Below are positions 35,760 through 43,945 of a stretch of DNA of 64,000 nucleotides, in pieces (within the stretch, counting starts at the first letter, position 1; every line of letters starts with the position of its first letter). Source of the stretch: Hyphococcus formosus (lineage in GTDB: Bacteria > Pseudomonadota > Alphaproteobacteria > Caulobacterales > Parvularculaceae). Made by a program: the position numbers and the translations under genes. The notes below the pieces were generated by a model. That model was given only the letters and a program-made list of their open reading frames with translations, was not told the origin of the DNA and made no database searches. The DNA lies in assembly GCF_046736345.1 (NCBI RefSeq), contig NZ_CP157210.1, positions 558,001 to 622,000 on the forward strand, written 5' to 3'.

Positions 35760-36482
35760 ATGCTTACAACCGCACGTGTCGATATTCCGGGGACGGTAGC
35801 GGCGAAATTGAGGCGGACTGCTAATTACTCGGACAACGTCAATGATTATGCCCGTGAGGATCTGTTGGGCTTTAGTCGGCCAGTAGCGGCGGCATTTGCG
35901 CTATTAGCGCCGCTGACATTGGCATTTACGAGCTATTCCAGCGGCTTGATCGTGACCGCACAAATCGCGACGATCATTTCCGGGCTGGTTGCTTGCGGGC
36001 TCGTGGTTATTGGCCGGGAAGAATGGCCGAATATCGTCGCCAAATTTCAATCCTGCGTTTCGATGAAGCGGCGGGCGATTGCCGATCTCAGATGCGGCTT
36101 CGGCGAAGCCTCATTCTTAAGCAATGGCCGCGCACCGCGCATGTTCACCTATGAGCATGGCGTTTTGGTATTGGCGGATGCGGGTGACCTGAAAACCCTG
36201 TTTTTCGACATTGCGAATGACGGATCAGATCCACGATGGGATATCTATGAATCGGGCGAGCTCAATCGCCGTGTCTGGCGTTGGTTGCGCCTGCCGGTGT
36301 CACGAGAAATTGTCCAATTCTCCACCGAAGGGTCGCGCCTCGTACTGGAACGTGAGAGCGAGCACATTGGCTCAATTGAAGCATGGGAATCGATAAATCT
36401 CGCGATGGGAGAGCCCTTGGACGGGGCGATTATCCACCAGCCATTCGACGAAATTGTTGAGATGATTGAGCGGCTTCTGTGA
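35760..36482 (+). CDS. hypothetical membrane protein, 240 aa
   Basis: After about 40 polar residues there are two close hydrophobic segments (residues 43-60 and 64-84, VAAAFALLAPLTLAFTSYSSG and IVTAQIATIISGLVACGLVVIG), followed by a soluble domain of about 150 residues with many Trp/Arg/Asp and no Cys pairs. This suggests an inner-membrane hairpin with both termini in the cytoplasm. The soluble part looks alpha/beta but matches no family I recognise. ATG 35760 follows GTGAGGG. Its neighbour lipA is 46 bp downstream, but operon membership is unclear. Confidence 0.65.
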   Translation: MLTTARVDIPGTVAAKLRRTANYSDNVNDYAREDLLGFSRPVAAAFALLAPLTLAFTSYSSGLIVTAQIATIISGLVACGLVVIGREEWPNIVAKFQSCVSMKRRAIADLRCGFGEASFLSNGRAPRMFTYEHGVLVLADAGDLKTLFFDIANDGSDPRWDIYESGELNRRVWRWLRLPVSREIVQFSTEGSRLVLERESEHIGSIEAWESINLAMGEPLDGAIIHQPFDEIVEMIERLL

Positions 36483-36528
36483 TCTTAAGGTAATTTAGCC
36501 TCTTACAATCTTTGGGTGCCGCTGCTAA

Positions 36529-37491
36529 ATGGCCCCTATGGCGACACTGATTGATAATGTGAGCGCGGAGGCAAAGCCCCGCCACCCTGAAAAGCAAAAA
36601 CGCGCGGACAGTCCGATCCTGCGGAAACCGGAATGGATTCGGGTCAAAGCCCCGGTCTCCAAGGGGTTTAACGAAACCCGCGGGATTGTGCGGTCGAAAA
36701 ACCTCACGACGGTTTGCGAGGAGGCGGCTTGCCCCAATATTGGCGAGTGCTGGGACAAAAAACACGCGACCATGATGATCATGGGCGACACCTGCACCCG
36801 CGCCTGTGCCTTTTGCAACGTGAAGACCGGCTTACCGCAAGCGCTCGACGCGCAGGAGCCAGCGAATGTCGCGGCCGCCGTTAAGGAAATGGGCCTCAAT
36901 CACGTGGTCATCACGTCAGTTGACCGGGATGATTTAACCGATGGCGGTGCGGAACATTTCGCAGCGGTGGTGCGGGCGATCCGAGAGCAATCTCCTAAGA
37001 CCACAATTGAAATTCTGACACCAGATTTTCTGCGTAAGGATGGTGCGGCGGAGATTGTTATCGACTCCAAACCAGACGTGTTTAACCACAACCTTGAAAC
37101 AGTACCGCGCCTTTATCTTTCGATCCGTCCGGGTGCGCGCTATTTCCATAGTTTACGCCTATTGGAAAAGGTCAAAGAGCGCGACCCGCAAATGTTTACG
37201 AAATCCGGTATCATGGTCGGATTGGGCGAGACGCGCGAAGAAGTCATGCAGGTCATGGACGACATGCGTTCAGCGGGCATCGATTTCATAACGATCGGCC
37301 AATATCTTCAGCCGACCCGGAAACACGCACCCATTGACCGTTTTGTTCATCCGGATGAGTTCAAGTCCTATGAGACAGTGGCACGTGCCAAAGGGTTCTT
37401 GATGGTTTCGTCTTCGCCGCTAACGCGTTCATCTCATCATGCTGGTGAAGATTTTGCGCGTCTTCAGGCGGCCCGGGCTGCCAAGCGCTAG
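36529..37491 (+). CDS. lipA: lipoyl synthase LipA
   Basis: Radical-SAM enzyme that inserts two sulfurs into octanoyl chains on E2 and H-protein lipoyl domains. The 320-residue protein has both Fe-S clusters: the auxiliary one from Cys63, Cys68 and Cys74 (CEEAACPNIGEC) and the SAM-binding one from Cys89, Cys93 and Cys96 (CTRACAFC); the C-terminal Ser needed for the auxiliary cluster lies in SSPLTRSSHHAG. The lipoate-ligating protein RSSHH motif is in place. Starts at ATG 36529 and is followed 12 bp later by a GST gene and the COQ10-like gene. Confidence 0.97.
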   Translation: MAPMATLIDNVSAEAKPRHPEKQKRADSPILRKPEWIRVKAPVSKGFNETRGIVRSKNLTTVCEEAACPNIGECWDKKHATMMIMGDTCTRACAFCNVKTGLPQALDAQEPANVAAAVKEMGLNHVVITSVDRDDLTDGGAEHFAAVVRAIREQSPKTTIEILTPDFLRKDGAAEIVIDSKPDVFNHNLETVPRLYLSIRPGARYFHSLRLLEKVKERDPQMFTKSGIMVGLGETREEVMQVMDDMRSAGIDFITIGQYLQPTRKHAPIDRFVHPDEFKSYETVARAKGFLMVSSSPLTRSSHHAGEDFARLQAARAAKR

Positions 37492-37503
37492 TCGGAGAAG
37501 ATC

Positions 37504-38187
37504 ATGATAAAGCTTTATGACCTCGCTCTCGCGAATGAAGACGTACGCCCGAGTCCTTATTGCTGGAAAGTCAAATTTGCGCTGATGCATAAAGGGCTCG
37601 AATTTGAGACGGTTCCATTACGCTTTGCCGAAAAGGATAATTATCCGGATAGAGAACATGGAATGTTACCGGTCATCGAAGATCGGGAGCAGATCATTTG
37701 CGACAGCAACAACATCGTTGCCTGGCTTGAGAAAAACTTTCCCGACAAACCGCTGACAGAAACCTCAGGTGAGCGTGCAGCTGTTGAGTTTTATAATGCG
37801 TGGTTGACGTCAGACTTGATGCCAATTCTCGCGCCGCTTTTGTGGGTAAGAATTCATGCGGCGGCTCATGACGATGACAAAAATCATTATCGCACGACCA
37901 GAGAAAAGCGTCTCGGGTCGACCTTGGAAGAGGCAGCGGCCAAACCGGGCCTAAAAGCCGAAGCGGAAGCGGCGTTCAAAACTTTGGCTATGCCGCTTGC
38001 GGGATTTCGTTTCCTTGGAGGCGATACACCCAACCTAAGCGACTATACGGTATTCAGCTTTGTTATGTGGATGCGGTCGGTCGTCAGTGATGATTTTCTT
38101 GATCTCCCACAGCCGGTTGTGGCGTGGATTGAGCGTATGCTCGATCTGTTCGACGGATATGCGCGAGAGGCAGTACGCGCATTGTGA
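37504..38187 (+). CDS. glutathione S-transferase family protein
   Basis: A 227-residue protein with an N-terminal thioredoxin-like domain (IKLYDLALANEDVRPSPYCWKVKFALMHKGLEFETVPL), the cis-Pro region HGMLPVIEDREQIICDSNNIVAWLE (binding the glutathione gamma-Glu with Ser), and an all-helical C-terminal domain. A Ser or Cys at the active position (SPYCWK) favours the beta/zeta-type. Substrate unknown. Its stop overlaps the GTG of the next gene by 4 nt, so the pair is likely co-translated. Confidence 0.85.
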   Translation: MIKLYDLALANEDVRPSPYCWKVKFALMHKGLEFETVPLRFAEKDNYPDREHGMLPVIEDREQIICDSNNIVAWLEKNFPDKPLTETSGERAAVEFYNAWLTSDLMPILAPLLWVRIHAAAHDDDKNHYRTTREKRLGSTLEEAAAKPGLKAEAEAAFKTLAMPLAGFRFLGGDTPNLSDYTVFSFVMWMRSVVSDDFLDLPQPVVAWIERMLDLFDGYAREAVRAL

Positions 38188-38633
38188 CGGCCAGAAAGAC
38201 GACAACTGACGTTCCTTATACGGCTGAACAGATGTTTGATCTGGTCGCCGATGTAAAACGGTATCCGGAATTTCTACCTTGGTGCAATGCACTGCGCATC
38301 GTTAAAAGTGATGTCATTGACGGGCAGGGTACCCTGACGGCGGATATGGTTGTCGCCTACAAGGTTTTCCGCGAGCGGTTTCGCAGTCATGTCACGCTTG
38401 ATCGCGCGCAAAAGCAGATCGAAACCGCTTATGTTGACGGGCCGTTTAGTAATCTGGAAAACCGTTGGCGATTTGAGGACCTGCCGGAAGGCGGGTCGCG
38501 CATTCATTTCGAGATCGCTTTTGAGTTCAAAAACTTCCTTTTACAGGCAACGGCACAGGCGGTTTTCGATAAAGCTTTTGGCCGCATGAGCGAGGCTTTC
38601 GTCAAGCGCGCCCATGAGGTCTATGGCGGTTAA
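38184..38633 (+). CDS. COQ10/RatA family START-like protein
   Basis: A 149-residue START-domain protein of the COQ10/RatA family (ubiquinone-binding or ribosome-inhibitor-like). The TAEQMFDLVADVKRYPEFLPWC opening is diagnostic, with VAYKVFRERFRSHVTLD and a FAFEFKNFLLQATAQAVFDKAFGRM end. In alphaproteobacteria such genes commonly follow lipA, as here, where a role in coenzyme-Q handling is suspected. Start is GTG 38184 within the GST stop (GTGA). Convergent with the pncC gene. Confidence 0.87.
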   Translation: MTARKTTTDVPYTAEQMFDLVADVKRYPEFLPWCNALRIVKSDVIDGQGTLTADMVVAYKVFRERFRSHVTLDRAQKQIETAYVDGPFSNLENRWRFEDLPEGGSRIHFEIAFEFKNFLLQATAQAVFDKAFGRMSEAFVKRAHEVYGG

Positions 38634-39133
38634 TCCGCGCTGCGTAACTGTGTGAGCAACAGGTGCAGCGCAGTTTCGGTTGCTTTCGCGCGCACAAAAC
38701 TACGGGACCCATCGGCAAAAACGCGGCGTTCAACGCGCGTCACGCCGTTCTGATCACATAGGCCAAACCAAACAAGACCAACGGGCTTTCGCTCGGTACC
38801 GCCGCCGGGGCCAGCGATGCCGGTCACCGATACAGCTAGGTCCGCCCGGGATTTGTTGACGGCACCAATCGCCATCGCGCGCGCGACCGGTGCACTGACC
38901 GCGCCATGCTGTTCGATCAAGCTCAGGGGAACGCCGATCATTTCGTTCTTGGCTTCGTTTGAGTAGGTAACGAAGCCCCGCTCAACGACCGCAGACGATC
39001 CGGGGACATCCGTTAGCGCCGCAGCGATAAGCCCGCCAGTGCAGGATTCGGCAGTTGCAATCATCAATCCTTCGGCACCGGCCTTGTCGATGACAGACTC
39101 CGCGAGCGACCATATGCGATGTGTCTGGCTCAT
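38630..39133 (-). CDS. pncC: CinA-family nicotinamide-nucleotide amidohydrolase (PncC)
   Basis: A 167-residue stand-alone CinA C-terminal domain, which deamidates nicotinamide mononucleotide for NAD salvage. Signature: TAESCTGGLIAAALTDVPGSSAVVERGFVTYSNEAKNEMIGV, with later VSVTGIAGPGGGTERKPVGLVWFG. Start ATG 39133 overlaps the ispDF stop by 4 nt, so it is translated with ispDF. Confidence 0.9.
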   Translation of the reverse strand: MSQTHRIWSLAESVIDKAGAEGLMIATAESCTGGLIAAALTDVPGSSAVVERGFVTYSNEAKNEMIGVPLSLIEQHGAVSAPVARAMAIGAVNKSRADLAVSVTGIAGPGGGTERKPVGLVWFGLCDQNGVTRVERRVFADGSRSFVRAKATETALHLLLTQLRSAD

Positions 39134-40308
39134 GATTCATTTGCCGGTATTGCGACGGTTGCTGTTGCCATCGCGGCAATGCCTTCGCGCCTGCCGGTAA
39201 AGCCCAATTGCTCCGTGGTCGTTGCTTTTACGGATATGCGTGCGTCGCTAATATTCAAAATCAGCGCAAGTGCAGCGCGCATGCGGTCACGGTGAGGGCC
39301 GATTTTCGGTGCCTCGCACATTAGCGTAACATCGCAATGGGTGATCTTTCCGCTTCGGGCTTTCACAAGGTCCCGGGCTTTTTCTAGGAATATGTGGCTT
39401 GGTGCGCCTTTCCACTGCGGGTCAGAGGGCGGAAAGTGATCGCCAATATCGCCTTCGCCGATTGCACCTAATATCGCGTCCGTGAGGGCATGCATGCCCA
39501 CATCGGCGTCAGAATGACCTTTGAGCTTTTTAACATGCGGGATTTCTACGCCGCAGATAAAAACCGCATCGCCGTCTTCAAAGGCATGAACGTCAAATCC
39601 ATGACCGGTTCGATATTCCATTGGCTTTTCTTTCCGTCCAAGAATTATTTCTGCCATGCCAAAATCTTCGGCTTGCGTGATTTTCATATTGTCTGGCGAC
39701 CCAGCGACGAGCGCAACGTTCAGGCCCGCTTCTTCGGCGACGGCAGCATCATCGGTAAGCTGTTTACCGGCGGCGGCGCGGTGGGCGCTCAAAATTTTGT
39801 CGAAATGAAAGCCTTGCGGGGTTTGTGCGCGCCAAAGCGAATCGCGCGGAATTGTTGTTTCGATTAAATCGGTGCCGCGTTTGATAGTGTCATGTACGGG
39901 CAGGGCGGCAATCGCACCGTCATTTTTATCGAGGGCATTGATGACGCGCCGAATGGTTTTCTCATCAATAAAGGGCCGGGCTGCATCATGGACCAAGACC
40001 CGCGATGGTTTTTGCTCCAATAGGCTTTCGATGCCTAAACGAACGGAATCCTGCCGCTCCGCACCGCCCGTGACGGGCGGCAATAATTTGCGGTGTTTGA
40101 GCAGCTCGCCCATCGCGTTTTCATATTCTTCGTTATCATCCCGGTGAATAATCACGCGAACCGCATCAATATCGCTATGGGATAAAAACGCCTCGGCCGT
40201 CCAGGCGATCACAGCGCGACCGGCGAGATCACGATATTGCTTCGGGCCACCGGCTCCGGCGCGGGTGCCGCGTCCAGCGGCAACGATTACAGCGATTGTA
40301 TTAACCAT
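39130..40308 (-). CDS. ispDF: bifunctional IspD/IspF (MEP pathway)
   Basis: A 392-residue fusion. Residues 1-230: IspD, CDP-ME synthase, with AVIVAAGRGTRAGAGGPKQYR and VLVHDAARPFI. Residues about 235-392: IspF, MEcPP synthase, with RTGHGFDVHAFE, the metal ligands in GHSDADVGMHALTDAILGA, IGDHFPPSDP and a KATTTEQLGFTGR C-terminal block. The fused form is normal in Alphaproteobacteria. The frame is open to 40674, but that segment overlaps dusB antisense and is composition-odd; ATG 40308 with AGGAAACC upstream is the start. Overlaps pncC by 4 nt. Confidence 0.95.
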   Translation of the reverse strand: MVNTIAVIVAAGRGTRAGAGGPKQYRDLAGRAVIAWTAEAFLSHSDIDAVRVIIHRDDNEEYENAMGELLKHRKLLPPVTGGAERQDSVRLGIESLLEQKPSRVLVHDAARPFIDEKTIRRVINALDKNDGAIAALPVHDTIKRGTDLIETTIPRDSLWRAQTPQGFHFDKILSAHRAAAGKQLTDDAAVAEEAGLNVALVAGSPDNMKITQAEDFGMAEIILGRKEKPMEYRTGHGFDVHAFEDGDAVFICGVEIPHVKKLKGHSDADVGMHALTDAILGAIGEGDIGDHFPPSDPQWKGAPSHIFLEKARDLVKARSGKITHCDVTLMCEAPKIGPHRDRMRAALALILNISDARISVKATTTEQLGFTGRREGIAAMATATVAIPANES

Positions 40309-40381
40309 GGTTTCCTGACGCGATTTGTAAGCCGACGGTTTAACGGCTAAATAGCCGGTTCGCCAAGGATGCCTATAGAGA

Positions 40382-41392
40382 ATGATCCAGATCGCCGACC
40401 ATAAACTCAAGAATAATGTCGCACTGGCCCCCATGTCAGGGGTGTCGGACCTGCCTTTTCGTCGGGCAGCGGCGCGCTTTGGCGCGGGATTGGTCGTCTC
40501 CGAGATGGTCGCGAGCGAGGAATTGGCGCGGGCACGGCCGGATGTGGTGCGCCGTGCCGAAGGGGATGGCGAGATCTTTCCCTTCGTGGTGCAGCTAGCG
40601 GGCCGTGAAGCGCGCTGGATGGCCGAAGGGGCGCGCCTCGCGCAACAGGCCGGCGCAGATATAATCGACATCAATATGGGCTGCCCATCGCGGCAGGTAA
40701 CGGGCGCGCTTTCCGGCTCTGCCCTGATGCGCGATCTCGATCACGCAATGAGTTTGATCGAAGCCACGATTGGCGCAACGGACCTGCCGGTCACGCTCAA
40801 AATGCGGCTTGGGTGGGATTGGGATAGCTTAAACGCGCCAGAGCTTGCGGCTCGTGCGGAAGCTGCGGGCGTAAAGCTGGTTACGGTGCATGGGCGTACG
40901 CGCAATGATTTTTATAACGGCACAGCAAATTGGGCGGCCGTCCGCCCCGTAAAGGAAGCGGTATCGATCCCGCTGATCGTTAATGGCGATATTGTTGACG
41001 ATGCAACGGCGCGCACGGCGCTTGAGCAATCGGGCGCTGATGGGGTGATGATCGGACGCGCAGCGACCGGCCAGCCTTGGCTTGCGGGTTGTGTTGCAAA
41101 GGCACTCGCAGAGGAAACGGCACTCACGCCGCCGCCCCTAGAAATTCAGGCCGAAGCCGCGCTCTGTCACTATCGCGAGACAATTGACCATTACGGCGTG
41201 CCGCTGGGCGTGCGCATGGCGCGCAAACATCTCGCGGCCTATGTCGATCTCGCGCCGATTGATATTGACCCTGTTGAGCGCCGCTCTTTCCGCGCCGCAA
41301 TTTGCCGGATTTTCAATCCCGAGCGCGTGGTCGAAGCGCTTGAGGGGTTCTATGCGGGCGACTTGCGCCGCCTTGAAAAGTCTGCGGCCTGA
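40382..41392 (+). CDS. dusB: tRNA-dihydrouridine synthase DusB
   Basis: FMN-dependent reductase making dihydrouridine in tRNA. The 336-residue protein shows the TIM-barrel markers NNVALAPMSGVSDLPFRR, SEMVAS, DINMGCPSRQVTGALSGSALM (catalytic Cys), VKLVTVHGRTRNDFYNG and IVNGDI with GADGVMIGRAATGQPWLAG. Start ATG 40382. It is divergent from ispDF. In many alphaproteobacteria it is followed by ntrB and ntrC; here the next gene is ntrY. Confidence 0.94.
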   Translation: MIQIADHKLKNNVALAPMSGVSDLPFRRAAARFGAGLVVSEMVASEELARARPDVVRRAEGDGEIFPFVVQLAGREARWMAEGARLAQQAGADIIDINMGCPSRQVTGALSGSALMRDLDHAMSLIEATIGATDLPVTLKMRLGWDWDSLNAPELAARAEAAGVKLVTVHGRTRNDFYNGTANWAAVRPVKEAVSIPLIVNGDIVDDATARTALEQSGADGVMIGRAATGQPWLAGCVAKALAEETALTPPPLEIQAEAALCHYRETIDHYGVPLGVRMARKHLAAYVDLAPIDIDPVERRSFRAAICRIFNPERVVEALEGFYAGDLRRLEKSAA

Positions 41393-41489
41393 CGCCCAAT
41401 TTTGTGTTTTCCATAGGGCGGTCTGGTCGCTGTTTCATTTTGGCAACAAATGTGTTGATTTTCTGCAACAACGGACGCAACATCCGTTC

Positions 41490-41525
41490 TTCTTTCCCGT
41501 GGCCCCATTCTTTTTTCCCGTGGCC
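41490..41525. repeat. tandem near-identical 15-nt repeats in the dusB-ntrY gap
   Basis: TTCTTTCCCGTGGCC (41490-41504) is repeated as TTTTTTCCCGTGGCC (41511-41525), period 21 bp. The 231-bp gap also contains the weak dyad ACGGA-N7-TCCGT (41471-41487) and CAACA-N4-TGTTG. No gene or RNA family is recognised. Confidence 0.6.
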
Positions 41526-41623
41526 TAAGGGTTGCACCCGGTTTGGGGCACGGCGAGAGGAAGCGTTGTTATGGATAATAGCCGGCGAATAAGCCGGGGA
41601 TTACGGGCGGTACGCTCAACAGG

Positions 41624-43918
41624 ATGGCGTCAAGTTTGAGTAACAAATCGAACACCGACAACAAGGCACCGCAGTCGCCGCGTATGCTCGCGCCGCAATG
41701 GGTGCTGTCGAATGCGACGGCTGCCACGGCGCTGACCATTGCCGGTGTGATCGCATTTCTGACGACCTGGTTCCTGATGTCTCCGCTGGTCGAGCGGGTC
41801 GATCGCAGCGTGATGATGTGGATGATCATCGCCAATATTGTGATCGCAACTGGCTTTGCGACACTGGTTGGTGTCCGGCTTTTCCATGTGTGGTCCAGTC
41901 GCCGAAACCAACTGGCCGGGTCACGGACGCATATTCAACTTGTGGGTATGTTTTCATTGATTGCGGTGGTGCCGGCGATTGTCGCCTTCCTGTTCGCATT
42001 CTCGATTTTGCGTACCAGCCTCAATGATGTGTTCAGTGAACGGATTGATAAGTACCAAGATACCGTACGCGGTCTCGCGAATTCTCTTATCGGGCTGAAA
42101 GCCGCCGACATGGAGCAGCGGATGCGCCTTATTGCGCAGGATGTTGCGCGACAAGAAGAGGCCGGAGTCGGGTTTGAAGAAACCCCGATCAGTTTTCGTC
42201 GTTACCTTTATGCGCAAGCGCAGGTGCGGGGGCTATCGGCACTTTATCTAGTGGATGGTTCCGGCCGGATTATCGTCCGTGCCGAGGTCGATCCCGGCCA
42301 ATATGGGCTGCCAAGTGAGGAACGCCTTACCGAACTCCGTAATAGCGAGCCGGGCGAGCTGTTTGTGTTCGGTGTGAACAATGATGTCACGCTCGATACG
42401 TTCCGTGGTGCGCTTCCGCTTGGTTATTATGATGGTGGTTATTTGATCGGTTATCAGCCGATTGATCCGGCGACGACCAAACAGCTTTTTGCGGTGACAG
42501 ACGTTCGGGCCGATTGGCGTGAAGCTGAATTGGGTCGTGCCCGTCTGGAGCGTGTGTTTCTGGCCGGCTATGTGGTGCTGGCGATCATTATTCTCTTTGG
42601 GGCGATCTGGCTCGCTCTTTGGGCTGCAACGCGTATGGTTCAGCCAATCGGGCGACTTGTGAATATGGCCGAGCGAGTATCCGGCGGCGAGCTGGATGCG
42701 CGGGTTGAGGTGTATAAGGAAGACGGTGAGTTAGGTGTTCTGGCGCGCTCAATGAATCACATGACGGCGCAGCTTCAGACCCAACGCGACGATCTTATTG
42801 ATACGAACCGCCAATTCGATGAGCGGCGTCGCTTTACCGAGGCGGTTTTATCTGGGGTATCTGCGGGGGTTATCGGCCTTGCGTCGGATGGCGTGATCAC
42901 CATTGCGAATAAGTCTGCGGTGGAGCTCATGGGCGAGGAGCCCGGCCGCGTTACGGGTCGTAATATCACCGAAATCATGCCCGAGCTTGCGGCGCTTCTT
43001 GAGCGTTCGTCCAATTCCCCGTTCACCGAAGTGGGCGATCAAATCGATGTGACGCGGCACGGACAAACCAAAACGCTAAATGTGCGTTTGGTGAAGGATG
43101 CGACCGGTGGCGGCACGAATTACGTCGCGACCTTTGATGACATCACACAGCTTATCTCAGCGCAGCGGAACGCCGCATGGGGTGACGTCGCGCGGCGTAT
43201 TGCGCATGAAATCAAAAACCCGCTGACGCCGATTCAATTGTCGGCAGAGCGGCTACGCCGAAAATATTTGAGCGAGATCACCTCAAATCCGGAAGTGTTT
43301 GAACGCTGCACGGAAACAATTATCCGTCAGGTGAGCGATATTGGCCGAATGGTCGATGAGTTTTCGTCATTCGCGCGGATGCCGAAACCGGTTATCGGTT
43401 CCGAAGATGTTCGCGAATTGGTAAAGGCCGCTATCTTCCCGCAGAAAGTGGCGTTCCCGGATATAGAATTTACGCTCAAAGCGCCGGACAAGCCAATTGT
43501 CGCGCAATGCGATGGCCGATTGATCGTGCAGGCATTTTCGAACCTATTGAAAAATGCAGCGGAATCGATTGGGGCGCGCCTTGCGGAAGACGGCAATGAT
43601 ACGCCGGGCCGGATCGAAGTCCGGGTCGAAGCCAAAGGCGCATATTCAATCGTTCATATCATCGATAACGGTATCGGCTTGCCAAAAGCCGAGCGGCATC
43701 GTTTGGCCGAGCCCTATATGACCACCCGGGCCAAGGGGACCGGCCTTGGCCTCGCGATCGTGAAAAAGGTCGCGGAGGAACATGGCGGCTCACTTCAATT
43801 TGCAGATGATCGTTCGCTCGGGCCAACGGGCGCGCGAATGACGGTAAAACTTCAGCGCGAATTATCACCGGCGGTGGATGCCGAAGGTAATTCGCAAGTG
43901 ACGGCAGCGGCAGAGTAG
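41624..43918 (+). CDS. ntrY: sensor histidine kinase NtrY
   Basis: Membrane sensor of the NtrYX system (nitrogen, redox or envelope signals). The 764-residue protein has two to three membrane segments in the first 130 residues, a periplasmic domain, a fourth helix near residue 305-325, HAMP (RMVQPIGRLVNMAERVSGGELDARVEV), a PAS domain (VLSGVSAGVIGLASDGVITIANKSAVELMG) and HisKA with His528 in HEIKNPLTPIQLSAERLRRKY. HATPase_c motifs NLLKNAAESIG, DNGIGLP and TKGTGLGLAIV follow. ntrX begins 27 bp after the stop. ntrB and ntrC, commonly between dusB and ntrY, are absent. Confidence 0.95.
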   Translation: MASSLSNKSNTDNKAPQSPRMLAPQWVLSNATAATALTIAGVIAFLTTWFLMSPLVERVDRSVMMWMIIANIVIATGFATLVGVRLFHVWSSRRNQLAGSRTHIQLVGMFSLIAVVPAIVAFLFAFSILRTSLNDVFSERIDKYQDTVRGLANSLIGLKAADMEQRMRLIAQDVARQEEAGVGFEETPISFRRYLYAQAQVRGLSALYLVDGSGRIIVRAEVDPGQYGLPSEERLTELRNSEPGELFVFGVNNDVTLDTFRGALPLGYYDGGYLIGYQPIDPATTKQLFAVTDVRADWREAELGRARLERVFLAGYVVLAIIILFGAIWLALWAATRMVQPIGRLVNMAERVSGGELDARVEVYKEDGELGVLARSMNHMTAQLQTQRDDLIDTNRQFDERRRFTEAVLSGVSAGVIGLASDGVITIANKSAVELMGEEPGRVTGRNITEIMPELAALLERSSNSPFTEVGDQIDVTRHGQTKTLNVRLVKDATGGGTNYVATFDDITQLISAQRNAAWGDVARRIAHEIKNPLTPIQLSAERLRRKYLSEITSNPEVFERCTETIIRQVSDIGRMVDEFSSFARMPKPVIGSEDVRELVKAAIFPQKVAFPDIEFTLKAPDKPIVAQCDGRLIVQAFSNLLKNAAESIGARLAEDGNDTPGRIEVRVEAKGAYSIVHIIDNGIGLPKAERHRLAEPYMTTRAKGTGLGLAIVKKVAEEHGGSLQFADDRSLGPTGARMTVKLQRELSPAVDAEGNSQVTAAAE

Positions 43919-43945
43919 GGCGAAGTAGGAAAAGGTTATTAGCAT

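Noticed and set aside
40309..40674. Upstream extension of the ispDF frame
   Set aside because: It would overlap dusB antisense, contains Arg/Ala/Pro/Ser-rich sequence unlike IspD, and a good start lies at 40308.
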